Of a DNA stretch of 64,000 nt, positions 54,774-63,856 are shown in pieces; position 1 is the first letter of the stretch, and each line of letters starts with the position of its first letter. Origin of the DNA: Lachnospiraceae bacterium (GTDB lineage Bacteria; Bacillota; Clostridia; Lachnospirales; Lachnospiraceae); NCBI GenBank assembly GCA_017626095.1, contig JAGAJL010000011.1, positions 27,250 to 91,249 of the forward strand, given 5' to 3'. Both the position numbers and the translations under genes were made by a program. The notes beneath the pieces were generated by a model that saw only the letters and a list, made by a program, of their open reading frames with translations, searched no databases and was not told the origin of the DNA.

Positions 54774-56107
54774 CTGACAAAAAAGCCCTGGACTATATTA
54801 TGAATCCGGACAAAACCGAAGAAAAATTACTAATTTCCAGTTTCGCCTGTTCCCCAGAATCTGCTGATCTGGAATTTGCTTTCACCAGAGAAGAAGGGAA
54901 AAAGAACGTGATGGACAAAGGTAACAATCTGGCATTTCATTTAATTCAATCCTTTAAGCCTGGAGAGGTTGATGCTGAAACCGCACATAAGCTCGGCAAA
55001 GAATTTGCTGACGAAATACTAAAAGGGAAATATGAATATGTCATCAGCACCCACGTTGACCAGAACCATATTCATAACCATATCATTTTTAATGCTACCA
55101 GCTTTGTTGACCATCATAAATATGTCTCCAACAAACGCAGTTATCATAAAATCTGCCGGATCAGCAACCGTATTTGTCAGGAAAACGGTCTGGTCACCAG
55201 TATGCCAACCGGCGAAAAAGGAAAATCTTATAAAGAAAATATGGAATACCATCGTGGAAACAGCTGGAAAGCAAAACTAAAAGTCGCTGTAGATAAAGCG
55301 ATCTGGTCATCCATAAACTATGATGAGTTTCTTCAAAAAATGAAGCTTGCCGGATATGAGATCCGTCAAGGAAAGAACCTAGCTTTCCGGGCACCGGAGC
55401 AAAAAAACTTTACAAATATGAAATCTCTGGGTAGCTATTACACGGAAGAAAATGCATTACTCCGCCTTGAGAAGAACCGGCATAAAACAAAATCTCCACG
55501 TAACGTCTCCAGAGAAGTACGGCTTTTTATCAATCTCTCTGCTTACGTGAGTACCGGCAATCGTGCCGGATTTGAACGGTGGGCACAACTCAATAATCTG
55601 AAAGAAGCAGCCCGAACCTTCAACTATCTATCCGAAAACAATTTGCTGAATTACGAAGACTTTAGGCAGCATATTGCAGATATTGATAATTCTATTATTG
55701 CTACGGAACAGCGAATTTCTGAATTAAGCTCTGAAATATCCCATCAGGAACTTATTCAGAAGCATTGTTTGTCCTATCGTACCTGCAGAAAAATCGTAGA
55801 GGATGCAAAAACAGCACCGGATCCTCAGAAATATAAAGCTGCTCACCAGTCGGAATACAAACTGCATGATTCCTTAAAACAGCAATTACAGGAGCTGGGC
55901 ATTACAAAATTACCTTCCCCAGAGAGGTTGCAGAAAAAAATTGATAATCTAAGAAATGAACGTTCCTCTGCTGTCAAGGAAAAGCAAGATTTAGAAAAAA
56001 GGCGCTCAACGATAAATACCATAACTGCCAATTTCAACACCTTGTTATCCAATGACGCACATTTCATGAACACTTCTGAACACCGACAAGCGGAACATGA
56101 TTTATAA
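54740..56107 (+). CDS. mobA: MobA/VirD2-family relaxase
   Basis: A 455-residue relaxase. The N-terminal domain has ALDYIMNPDKT, the His-rich metal motif HVDQNHIHNHIIFN (~residues 105-118) and a YHKICRISNRI region. The C-terminal ~150 residues are a coiled-coil-like helical stretch (ISELSSEISHQELIQK, LRNERSSAVKEKQDLE). It nicks oriT and pilots the strand into a recipient, using the conjugation machine of a co-resident element, since none is encoded nearby. The DNA between 50 kb and here suggests that the Gabija-like pair is cargo of this mobilisable unit. Confidence 0.9.
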   Translation: MAYIKIFPIKVTDKKALDYIMNPDKTEEKLLISSFACSPESADLEFAFTREEGKKNVMDKGNNLAFHLIQSFKPGEVDAETAHKLGKEFADEILKGKYEYVISTHVDQNHIHNHIIFNATSFVDHHKYVSNKRSYHKICRISNRICQENGLVTSMPTGEKGKSYKENMEYHRGNSWKAKLKVAVDKAIWSSINYDEFLQKMKLAGYEIRQGKNLAFRAPEQKNFTNMKSLGSYYTEENALLRLEKNRHKTKSPRNVSREVRLFINLSAYVSTGNRAGFERWAQLNNLKEAARTFNYLSENNLLNYEDFRQHIADIDNSIIATEQRISELSSEISHQELIQKHCLSYRTCRKIVEDAKTAPDPQKYKAAHQSEYKLHDSLKQQLQELGITKLPSPERLQKKIDNLRNERSSAVKEKQDLEKRRSTINTITANFNTLLSNDAHFMNTSEHRQAEHDL

Positions 56108-56121
56108 TAATCTCCCTATGC

Positions 56122-56168
56122 AATGAGCTAAGGTCAATTACTCTGTACGTCACTGACCTTAGCTCATT
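56122..56168. terminator. Bidirectional terminator between convergent genes
   Basis: AATGAGCTAAGGTCA pairs with TGACCTTAGCTCATT (15 bp) between the mobA stop and the oppositely oriented gene at 56171. Confidence 0.75.
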
Positions 56169-56170
56169 TC

Positions 56171-56545
56171 TTACTCTTCATCAATTTCAAAGACTTTCCG
56201 GTATTTCTTTCTTTGGCTTTCTAATGGCATCTGATCACAGAACTCTTGCAGCCATTCTTCGCATATAGATACCATTTCTTCTACAGGAAAATCATACTCC
56301 CCATATCCTATATCCAAATCGCAATCTTTACTTCGTTCTCCATACTCTACCAGCAACTCCGGAAACATTTCCATGGAGAAATAAATCGAATACTCGCTCA
56401 ATCCCAGCGCATCAAACAAGTACATAAATTTATTAAAATCCCCAACTGTCATCGGAATTCTTTTCTTGATTTTATCTCTGTATTTATCTCCACACAATCG
56501 TAAGAATTTGTTTTCCTGAGAAATAATACCTTTTGTTTTTTTCAT
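56171..56545 (-). CDS. Hypothetical protein
   Basis: A 124-residue acidic soluble protein (GISQENKFLRLCGDKYRDKI, DFNKFMYLFDALGLSEY, CEEWLQEFCDQM). No family is recognised. Its start overlaps the stop of the upstream lipoprotein gene (TGATG), so the two are coupled. The 'GDKYRDKIKKRIPMTVGDFN' part may be a small alpha/beta domain. A role in the mobile unit is inferred only from position. Confidence 0.55.
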   Translation of the reverse strand: MKKTKGIISQENKFLRLCGDKYRDKIKKRIPMTVGDFNKFMYLFDALGLSEYSIYFSMEMFPELLVEYGERSKDCDLDIGYGEYDFPVEEMVSICEEWLQEFCDQMPLESQRKKYRKVFEIDEE

Positions 56546-57231
56546 CAGCTCTCTTCACTCCCGCTATCCATTTTATCCTCTGGTGCATATATAGCCATTA
56601 TACTGCTACTGTCATCATCGTGATCAATATGTATCCAATAATCTCTTATCCAATACCCCGTGTGACTTTTACCCAGTGTATAAAGCTCATTTGTTTGAAA
56701 ATCCACAATACATACCTCCGGAAATCTCCGCTTGGAATCGCTCCACTTCATTTCATCCTGATACATGGAAAGTACCTTATCCAGACAATTCTGGCACAAG
56801 TATTCTTTTATCATTTCAAAATCTGGTGTACTCTTTTTTCCATAATTCACTTTACCTTCAAAAATTCCATGGTTTGGCATCCCGTTAATCCGGAAACTGC
56901 ACTCTTCCTCTCCATGTGAAGATGACGTAATACTTAATCCACCATCACTGATGATTTCCGTACCATCATCAGAATACACACGAGTATCTAATGTTGATAT
57001 TTCCAATGTATTCAAACATACTAAACCCAACATTCCCGATTTTCTGTAATATGACATCAAGCTTCTTTCATTATTTCCGCAAATGCAGCACTTTTCCTGG
57101 CTAATTTCAGATTTCACATCCGGAAGTTGAAAATTATTCTCTGCTTTTGTTGTTACCGCATTCAGACTGTGTACGCATCCCGTACAAAGCAGTGCAATCA
57201 CAATTGCACCAAGTAATCCTTTTTTCTTCAT
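56545..57231 (-). CDS. Putative lipoprotein
   Basis: A 228-residue exported protein with the lipobox LLCTGC at ~14-19 after a short hydrophobic signal (KKKGLLGAIVIAL). The mature part has two CxxC pairs (CCICGN and LCQNCLDK), suggesting metal binding or structural zinc, and a beta-rich end (LYTLGKSHTGYWIRDYWIHI). The function is unknown. ATG 57231 is used rather than the ATG five codons earlier, as the signal begins there. Confidence 0.65.
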   Translation of the reverse strand: MKKKGLLGAIVIALLCTGCVHSLNAVTTKAENNFQLPDVKSEISQEKCCICGNNERSLMSYYRKSGMLGLVCLNTLEISTLDTRVYSDDGTEIISDGGLSITSSSHGEEECSFRINGMPNHGIFEGKVNYGKKSTPDFEMIKEYLCQNCLDKVLSMYQDEMKWSDSKRRFPEVCIVDFQTNELYTLGKSHTGYWIRDYWIHIDHDDDSSSIMAIYAPEDKMDSGSEES

Positions 57232-57250
57232 TCCTACATTCTCCAACGCA

Positions 57251-57289
57251 CAAAAAAAGAACAGTCCAATTTTTTCTTGAACTGCTCTT
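57251..57289 (-). terminator. Rho-independent terminator of the XRE gene
   Basis: On the minus strand, AAGAGCAGTTCAA pairs with TTGGACTGTTCTT (two mismatches or wobbles) and is followed by TTTTTTTG. Confidence 0.65.
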
Positions 57290-57608
57290 ATTTCTTTAAA
57301 CTTCTCATAAGAGACAAAACGATCTCTCTTTCTTTAACTTCCAATCCATCCCATATATCCAATAACTCTGTTTGATCAGATGTCAAATCTAATTTGCCAC
57401 TGTCTCCTGCAAAAAACTGAGCTAACGATATTCCAAATGCATCACATATTTTCTCAAGCGTTGGAATCGTCGGAATGCTGTCTCTGGACATTATATTTCC
57501 TAATGCTGTCTGCGACATTCCCGTAAGCTGTGAGAGTCGATATTTAGAATACCCACGTTTTCTGCATAATTCAGAGATTCTTTTTGGAATATACTCTTCT
57601 ATACGCAA
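57288..57608 (-). CDS. XRE-family transcriptional regulator (TTG start)
   Basis: A 106-residue protein. The HTH (RGYSKYRLSQLTGMSQTALG, SRDSIPTIPTLEKICDAFGI) is followed by a short C-terminal tail. TTG 57608 is preferred because GAGGTG lies 8 nt upstream; the in-frame ATG at 57647 has no ribosome site. It is probably the repressor or immunity-type regulator of the 57-58 kb genes; its target is unknown. Confidence 0.8.
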   Translation of the reverse strand: MRIEEYIPKRISELCRKRGYSKYRLSQLTGMSQTALGNIMSRDSIPTIPTLEKICDAFGISLAQFFAGDSGKLDLTSDQTELLDIWDGLEVKEREIVLSLMRSLKK

Positions 57609-57749
57609 GTATTTTACACCTCTTCTCTGACCTATTTTTACATACATTGTAACTATAAATCAGCGAAAAGATTAGAACCATACCGCTTATCTAAATACTC
57701 TAGCAGACTTGAGTAGTGGGGTAAAAAAAAGAAAAGCAGCTCTTAATAC

Positions 57750-58049
57750 CTATTCAATTGTATTTTTTATCAAATCCATCTTCTTTAAGAAAGTAATGGC
57801 ATCTTCAATACCAGCCATATAAGAAATATCCGCATACCGGCAATCTACTGTTTGTAAGCAGGCAATATAATCATTGATTATCATTCTGTCATGCTCCGGC
57901 AAATCTAATTCCATAAATCTCACTGTCAATTCATCCAGATCTTTCTCATCCTGTTGGAATATCTCATCTTCCGCACAAATTTTTTCTCTGGTGGCGTCAA
58001 TAGCTTCCGCTATTGTCTGATTCAATACTTCTCTCGTAAGCAAATCCAT
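57750..58049 (-). CDS. Hypothetical helical protein
   Basis: A 99-residue acidic, all-helical protein (NQTIAEAIDATREKICAEDE, DKDLDE-type acidic centre, YMAGIEDAITFLKKM). No family is assigned. A strong AGGAGG precedes the ATG. Proteins of this size and composition are frequent single-gene passengers beside XRE regulators in Lachnospiraceae elements. The gap 57648-57749 shows no further gene. Confidence 0.6.
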   Translation of the reverse strand: MDLLTREVLNQTIAEAIDATREKICAEDEIFQQDEKDLDELTVRFMELDLPEHDRMIINDYIACLQTVDCRYADISYMAGIEDAITFLKKMDLIKNTIE

Positions 58050-58171
58050 TCTCGTTTCATCCTCCTGTACTTTACAATCACCAATTTCGTGATTAAATTG
58101 TACAAAGATATGAACTCAATGTCAAATAACAATGACTGACATGATTCGCCGGATTTCGACAAACATTTCTC

Positions 58172-59356
58172 TTATTTATCAAATTCTCTTTTCCTTTTAC
58201 ATATTTCCCTATACTCATCCCTTATCAGTGCATATGACAATAAATTTTCCACCAGAGTCATTATTTCAGGCGTATCCATATACAATAATTCATTATTATG
58301 TACCGTTCCCAGTTCTATTTTCCCATTTTTAATAATAACAGGATATAGATTTTCAAGCAATTCTTTTAGTTCAGAAGACTTGCCACTTCCAATTTTTCCA
58401 ACAGCAATTCTTCCATTATGGTAAAAATGATATGCTTCTCCAATCCGAACAATATTTTTGTCAACAGAGTATTGCAGGGCATTATGCGGTCTATGATTAT
58501 CCTGATCTACTGAAACTGTAAGAATTGTAGATGTTCCATAATCAAAAAAACTCAAATTCATAAAAAAAGTATTTTCGTGATATTTTACCAGGAATGATCT
58601 ATATGCTCCCTGATATGTTCCACCAGATGCATTTCCACATGACAACAGTCGAATACCATAATCCTTAAGTAGCGCGAAAATCTTATATTCCCTCTCAGGC
58701 AGGCTATGGCTGGTATCAAGAAAACATTCCCATAAATTTGTCAAAAACGCTCTCATTGGTACCGGAGTATTCGGATTAAATTCATAACCACAATAATAAT
58801 CTCTTTTACTCTCCAACTCATCATACGAAAAACGTGGTTTGGGCGGCTCTTCTAACAGCTCATCCCCTTCTCCCTTTAACATAGCTTCATATTCAGGGAA
58901 TAACTTCAGTTCTATGTACTGATTACGTTCTTCACAATACTTTGCAACAATCATATCTGTACCGTTTGTGACAGCAATATAATCTGCACCAAGGCAATCT
59001 GCATAATCACATACCTGCTGAATTTCCGCATCACCCAGCATTATTTCTGGTGCTTTACACTCAATAATCGCTAATGGTGAAATAACATCTTTGCTTTTTG
59101 TATATCTTTCGATTACCAGATCCGCACGCCTTATGCTGTCCACCCCATACTTTGATAAAAGCATTTCAACCTGCAGCATATTTGATGGCACATGAATCAC
59201 CTTTAACAGAAATTGTACCATCGTCTGCCGAATTATTTCTTCCGGAGTTTTTAATATCATTCTTTCACGCACCGGATCCAAAAAGTATTCTTTTCCATCA
59301 GAAACACAAGTATCCGGTAATTTCAAATTTTCCAGCTGTTTTTTAATCTCATACAT
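58172..59356 (-). CDS. Stand-alone HsdR_N-type PD-(D/E)XK nuclease-domain protein
   Basis: A 394-residue protein. Residues ~35-165 form a Type I restriction R-subunit N-terminal nuclease domain with the acid SIRRADLVIER and catalytic LAIIECKAPE. The rest (residues ~170-394) is not the HsdR helicase; it has the unknown FEYDELESKRDYYCGYEF-like region and a beta-rich end. No specificity or methyltransferase subunit is adjacent. It may be a defence nuclease or a restriction-like sensor; the function is unknown. Confidence 0.7.
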   Translation of the reverse strand: MYEIKKQLENLKLPDTCVSDGKEYFLDPVRERMILKTPEEIIRQTMVQFLLKVIHVPSNMLQVEMLLSKYGVDSIRRADLVIERYTKSKDVISPLAIIECKAPEIMLGDAEIQQVCDYADCLGADYIAVTNGTDMIVAKYCEERNQYIELKLFPEYEAMLKGEGDELLEEPPKPRFSYDELESKRDYYCGYEFNPNTPVPMRAFLTNLWECFLDTSHSLPEREYKIFALLKDYGIRLLSCGNASGGTYQGAYRSFLVKYHENTFFMNLSFFDYGTSTILTVSVDQDNHRPHNALQYSVDKNIVRIGEAYHFYHNGRIAVGKIGSGKSSELKELLENLYPVIIKNGKIELGTVHNNELLYMDTPEIMTLVENLLSYALIRDEYREICKRKREFDK

Positions 59357-59508
59357 ATCCTATTCCTATATGAATAACAAATACACATATCAAGCCATTA
59401 TTTGTTTTAGCCTATGCGTTCACCATATTCTGACGTTTCTGGCTTCCAATATGGTGTTTCTCATTTCATCTTCAATTTCAATTATAACAATTTCCATCCC
59501 AAATTGTA

Positions 59509-59545
59509 CCCAAGTAGTCACCATTATTGATACCTACTTGGGTGT
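59509..59545. terminator. Stem-loop between the HsdR_N and DUF1643 genes
   Basis: ACCCAAGTAG and CTACTTGGGT are separated by 17 nt. There is no clear U tract either way, so termination is uncertain. Nothing else was found in 59357-59561. Confidence 0.45.
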
Positions 59546-59561
59546 AATTAACATATTCTCA

Positions 59562-60092
59562 TCATTCAAAACTCCACAGATAATCCTGTACAGGAAACCA
59601 CTCCATTTTTTCTTCATAAGGGACATAAAGCGGATGCTTTGGATGACCATTTTTTGTTATGCCACGCACAAACCATTGGTCTGAGTGTATCGAATCTACT
59701 ATATCCTGACACTCATCTACTAAATATCCTCTCTTCTCAATATTTGTACCCCATGCAGCATATACACGACCGATTGGATAATTATGATCAATCCACTTTA
59801 TCACTTCTCTATTTCTTTTTGAAATTTCTTCATCCATAGCAGGGGGCAACTCACTTGGCTTTGGAGTCCTCATCGGATATAAATTTATCATAATCCAACC
59901 ATTTAGTTTCTCTTTATCAACAATTTTTCTAACTCGTTTTATTGTTGGATCTGGTTTATCCGGTGTTGCTGTACTGGGATTCAAACCAACTATTAATAAA
60001 TTACAACTGCCTGGTTCCCCCAATGCATAGCGTACTTTTTCATCTCCTATGTAAAGCCATCCTTCTGGTATATTCTGATTATTTTCAACCAT
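59562..60092 (-). CDS. DUF1643-family protein
   Basis: A 176-residue protein with the family pattern: RYALGEPGSCNLLIVGLNPS, DPTIKRVRKIVDKEKLNGWI, NLYPMRTPKPSELP and AAWGTNIEKRGYL. DUF1643 has a uracil-DNA-glycosylase-like layout in outline (GLNPST and a late KNGHPKHPLYV), but no activity has been demonstrated that I know of. It lies in the defence island, 48 nt downstream of the hypothetical gene. Confidence 0.85.
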   Translation of the reverse strand: MVENNQNIPEGWLYIGDEKVRYALGEPGSCNLLIVGLNPSTATPDKPDPTIKRVRKIVDKEKLNGWIMINLYPMRTPKPSELPPAMDEEISKRNREVIKWIDHNYPIGRVYAAWGTNIEKRGYLVDECQDIVDSIHSDQWFVRGITKNGHPKHPLYVPYEEKMEWFPVQDYLWSFE

Positions 60093-60140
60093 TTTATTTT
60101 CCTTTGCATAGTAGTTTTGATAATATGATTCTTTCGATCA

Positions 60141-60977
60141 TCAACTAGATTTTTTGGACTTTTTCTGACGAGCAGATTCTACCCATTTTCTAAACTCCCA
60201 GTCCAATGGTACCTCGTCTATCACTTCCATAAGCATTTGCTCATAATCCAAGTAAACCTGATAATCTGATATTCTGCTCCAAGCAGTAGTCAAAACAGGT
60301 ACCCCATACTGTTTCTTGGCGATATCCATAATATAATTGTCCAATGGAATATGTAAGAAACGGTAGAATGGTTCCACTACATCCGGCACAAGCACATATA
60401 AATACTTCAACGTCATATTCACCCATTTTTGTGCCTGTCCGATATAGAATTCTATTCCCTCTGCTTCATATTGGTCTACTATCAGCTTACAAATTGAATA
60501 ATGCCACTGTGTATATTTTTCCGAATTATCTACGTCAATCAGTTCTGGTATTCTTTCTTCCAAAAGAACATCAACAGACTTTCTCAAAGCGTCTCCATTT
60601 TTACCGTGAAACCGAATAGTTCTGCACATATCCGTATACGCACTCCGGCTGGCTGCCTCAAACGGATTATCAGTTACTCCGAAATATAGCATCTTCAAAA
60701 ACTCTAAAATATTACTATCCACAGTGACCTGATGGACCTGCATTATTCCTTCTTTTTTCGCAACAATTCGCCTGCAGAATTCATCCACTTTCTCCTTTCC
60801 ATAATAAGAAAAAGGATCTTCAATGGGATTTCCCTTCAAATCCAACCATGGGTTGAATATAGTCTGCTCTTTATGATAAAAGTACACGCATTCTTTCATT
60901 GAGAAGTATCCATTACGATGATCGATCCAATCAGATTGTTCCCATGCATACTTCTTTGCTTGTTCAATATTCTTCAT
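60141..60977 (-). CDS. Hypothetical protein of the Res-YdbC operon
   Basis: A 278-residue soluble protein with no recognised family: WEQSDWIDHRNGYFSMKECV, CRRIVAKKEGIMQVHQVTVD, AAYTDMC-type helical centre and KKQYGVPVLTTAWSRISDY. The start overlaps the YdbC stop by four bases (ATGA), so it is translated together with that gene. The charged C-terminal tail (ESARQKKSKKSS) is basic and may contact nucleic acid. It may be an accessory of the restriction operon. Confidence 0.6.
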   Translation of the reverse strand: MKNIEQAKKYAWEQSDWIDHRNGYFSMKECVYFYHKEQTIFNPWLDLKGNPIEDPFSYYGKEKVDEFCRRIVAKKEGIMQVHQVTVDSNILEFLKMLYFGVTDNPFEAASRSAYTDMCRTIRFHGKNGDALRKSVDVLLEERIPELIDVDNSEKYTQWHYSICKLIVDQYEAEGIEFYIGQAQKWVNMTLKYLYVLVPDVVEPFYRFLHIPLDNYIMDIAKKQYGVPVLTTAWSRISDYQVYLDYEQMLMEVIDEVPLDWEFRKWVESARQKKSKKSS

Positions 60978-61180
60978 AACAATTCTTTCAACTTCTTTGC
61001 TTCCTCATCTGTTAATGTAATGCCTTTTCCCATTTTTTCATGATCAGGAGACCAATCCCTAATATCATATTTCGGTGTGCTTCCATTCCAAGATATCAAA
61101 TTAAGTTCCTTCGTCCAACCTTTTGTGCTTTCTGACAATATCCCAAGTTTTTCTATTATTTCATATTTAATTTCGGACAT
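60974..61180 (-). CDS. YdbC/PC4-like ssDNA-binding protein
   Basis: A 68-residue protein: KYEIIEKLGILSESTKGWTK, ELNLISWNG and KYDIRDWSPDHEKMGKGITL. This is the YdbC family, which forms a PC4-like dimer that binds single-stranded DNA or RNA. It sits 15 nt after the truncated Res gene and overlaps the following hypothetical gene. A place within a Type III restriction operon is unusual and may help with the ssDNA made by the Res helicase. Confidence 0.85.
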   Translation of the reverse strand: MSEIKYEIIEKLGILSESTKGWTKELNLISWNGSTPKYDIRDWSPDHEKMGKGITLTDEEAKKLKELL

Positions 61181-61195
61181 TTTTTCTCACCTCAC

Positions 61196-63856
61196 TCAAT
61201 TACCTTCTGATACACCAAATTTTGTTCTGAAATCCTCATAACTATTTACCCAGTCAAATTTAATTTGGTCAGATACTGCTTTAAAGTGTAGCTTACCACA
61301 ATGAATCTTATTTCGCTCAACATCTTGCAGATTCGCTTCACGCTTTCCTGCTTTTGTCTCTACAATAAAATAAATGCCTAGAGAAGCATCCTCTAATGCT
61401 TCTTTTTTGCAAACCACTGCCCAGTCAGGGCTGTAATTTCCATATGGCGTATCAATCACAAAACCGCCCTTTTTTAACTTCGTGAACAATAATACATTTG
61501 TATTATTCTCAAGTTTATGTGCAAATTCTGCCTCACCTTCACTATCCATTTTATAGTACTCATTCATTGCTGAACTTCTATCAGATCTTGCTTGGAACAC
61601 TCTCCATTCTTGTTCAAAATCTTCAGCTGAAATCGTATCCAGTTCAAAAATATTACTCTCATCCAGCTCATAGCCATTGATAACTTCATAAGAAATAATA
61701 TTAGCCGCTTTTGTATCATTCAGTTTTTGCAAGATAAGCTGAGTAACCTCATCCAGAATATCCTGATTGTTCAATAACTCCCGTTTATCAATTCCTTGAA
61801 TTATCTTAAAAATAGCCAGTCGAGGTAGCATGGTATGATGCATAATATAATTTGCAATTTCAAAATCAGATTTTGGATCAGAACTTATTTCAATTTCCAT
61901 CTGTTTATCACCATAGACAGTTTCTTCCATTACAAACATCGCAGATGAATTAAATTTTGCTCTGCCTGTTTCCACTTTATATTCATTTTTTGCCTTTTTA
62001 AACAATAGTGTCTGATCAATATCAAAAATGCAATCCTCAATAAACTGATCTTTATCAATCTTGAACTTATATATGGTTCGCTTCATCAGATTCTGGCGAA
62101 GTGCCATATAGATCTTTTTAAACTCTCCTTCCGTCACATAAGCCCGCACTTTATTTTCATATGGGGCATTATCTCCATTCACAATTTCAATTTTCCTTGT
62201 ACCCTTCTGGATCATCATTTCTTTAAACTGCTTTTTGATAATTTCTGCATGTTCATTTAAGGTATCATTCACGAATATCATATTATCAAAAATTTTCGTA
62301 ATCTGGTCAGAAGAACCCTTCATCATATTATTTGAATTCATTACTCCTGCTGATACTAATTCTTGTTTAAAGATGTCAACCAATTCAGGTGTAATCTTGG
62401 AGGCTGGAACTCCTGCTGTTTTTAATGTAGTAATCAGTATTTCAGCAGTTACTTCATCTTTATCAAAATGCATATTATCATTGAAATCTTTCTGTAATGC
62501 CGCTGCAAAATGATCATAATAATCATTGGCAATGACTGTTAACTCATTGATTCTCTTATCTATGCACCTATTACCTGTAATATCAACCGGTAACCTCAAT
62601 CCTCGGCCAATCTCCTGTTTTTTGGCAATATCAGAGCCTCCGGATTTCAATGTGCAAAGAGTAAATACATTCGGATTATCCCAACCTTCTCTAAGTGCTG
62701 AATGCGAGAAAATAAATGCTAAAGGCTCATCAAAAGAAATCAATTCATCTTTCTTTTCCAAAATCAGACTAATTCCTCTATCGATATCCTCTTGTGACTT
62801 TTTCTTGATTTTCATATTGCTTTCATCAAGAGACGAATCCCAACCTTCGACTTCTACGGCGTTATTCTTTTTATCTCTGGCAAAATATCCCTCCCTGACA
62901 GCCTGGACATTCATATATTCCGGAAAGTATTCTTTATTCTGTTCCAATAGATGTGTATGAGTACTTACGTATTTCCTGTATTCCTCATCAAAAATTCGCA
63001 AGTATTCTCCTCGTCCATCTGGTGCAGTATCATCACGTACTTTATCGACTGCATCAATAAAGAACAGTGTCAACGCTTTAATTTTTTTACCCTGACGAAT
63101 TATATTAAACTGTTTTGAGAAATGATTTTCTATTGCCAGTCTAATCTGAATACGTACTGCCTCATTTTTTTCAATCTCATAATTACTATGTCCCTGATCT
63201 AAAGAAAAGAAGCCTTCCTTTGTTGCAATAGCCAGTGGCTTGAGTTTATGTGGTTCCTCTGCAATACGATAATCCTTGTATTGTGGTAATCCTCCAGAAA
63301 GTTCTTCAAGAGATACTCCTCCACCAACATTAAAAGTCCTGAAGCGGATTGTTCCGCCCTGCTTTTGAGAAAATATTTCTATCTTAGCTTTCAAATCACT
63401 GGTAAAAGACAAATATCGCACATACGGATAGTCTTTTGGAATTACCCCGTGAACTGTCTTCACCACAATCTTCTTTACAAGGTCTTTCTGATATGCAGCA
63501 TAAGAATCCAATTTGTAAATTTGATTGTATAACTGCTTATGTGTAGCAGAATAGCGCAAAGTAAACAAAGGCTGAAGTTCTTCAATCGCCTCTAATGATT
63601 TTGATTTTTTCTTTGCAGTTCCTTCAATCTTCTGTGGTTCATCAATAATTACAATCGGCTTGATATATTTAATATCTTCCCAAAGATTTTGATCATACTC
63701 ATCTGTTTTTCTAAGTATATTGGTATTTTTGTTAAATGCCTGGATATTCAAAACACAGATACTTAAATCGGAGCTCTCCACTAATTTAGAACTAATCTGC
63801 TTGGGATTATCGCTGTTATAAATAAAAATGCAAGATGAAATCAACGAAAAGACCAT
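61196..63856 (-). CDS. res: Type III restriction Res subunit, 5'-truncated
   Basis: The frame has 886 codons, but genuine Res sequence begins at about IYNSDNPKQ (~63815) after an alien start MVFSLISSCIF. Visible features are the DEAD-type IDEPQKIEGT, SATHKQLYN, FIFSHSALREGWDNPNVF and KQEIGRGLRLPVD. The C-terminal endonuclease region (YSPDWAVVCKKE, YFIVETKAGK) has the PD-(D/E)XK pattern. Motif I (Walker A) and the preceding ~150-200 residues are missing, so ATPase and restriction activity should be lost. The upstream Mod methyltransferase gene would have lain beyond the junction at ~63828. Confidence 0.82.
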   Translation of the reverse strand: MVFSLISSCIFIYNSDNPKQISSKLVESSDLSICVLNIQAFNKNTNILRKTDEYDQNLWEDIKYIKPIVIIDEPQKIEGTAKKKSKSLEAIEELQPLFTLRYSATHKQLYNQIYKLDSYAAYQKDLVKKIVVKTVHGVIPKDYPYVRYLSFTSDLKAKIEIFSQKQGGTIRFRTFNVGGGVSLEELSGGLPQYKDYRIAEEPHKLKPLAIATKEGFFSLDQGHSNYEIEKNEAVRIQIRLAIENHFSKQFNIIRQGKKIKALTLFFIDAVDKVRDDTAPDGRGEYLRIFDEEYRKYVSTHTHLLEQNKEYFPEYMNVQAVREGYFARDKKNNAVEVEGWDSSLDESNMKIKKKSQEDIDRGISLILEKKDELISFDEPLAFIFSHSALREGWDNPNVFTLCTLKSGGSDIAKKQEIGRGLRLPVDITGNRCIDKRINELTVIANDYYDHFAAALQKDFNDNMHFDKDEVTAEILITTLKTAGVPASKITPELVDIFKQELVSAGVMNSNNMMKGSSDQITKIFDNMIFVNDTLNEHAEIIKKQFKEMMIQKGTRKIEIVNGDNAPYENKVRAYVTEGEFKKIYMALRQNLMKRTIYKFKIDKDQFIEDCIFDIDQTLLFKKAKNEYKVETGRAKFNSSAMFVMEETVYGDKQMEIEISSDPKSDFEIANYIMHHTMLPRLAIFKIIQGIDKRELLNNQDILDEVTQLILQKLNDTKAANIISYEVINGYELDESNIFELDTISAEDFEQEWRVFQARSDRSSAMNEYYKMDSEGEAEFAHKLENNTNVLLFTKLKKGGFVIDTPYGNYSPDWAVVCKKEALEDASLGIYFIVETKAGKREANLQDVERNKIHCGKLHFKAVSDQIKFDWVNSYEDFRTKFGVSEGN

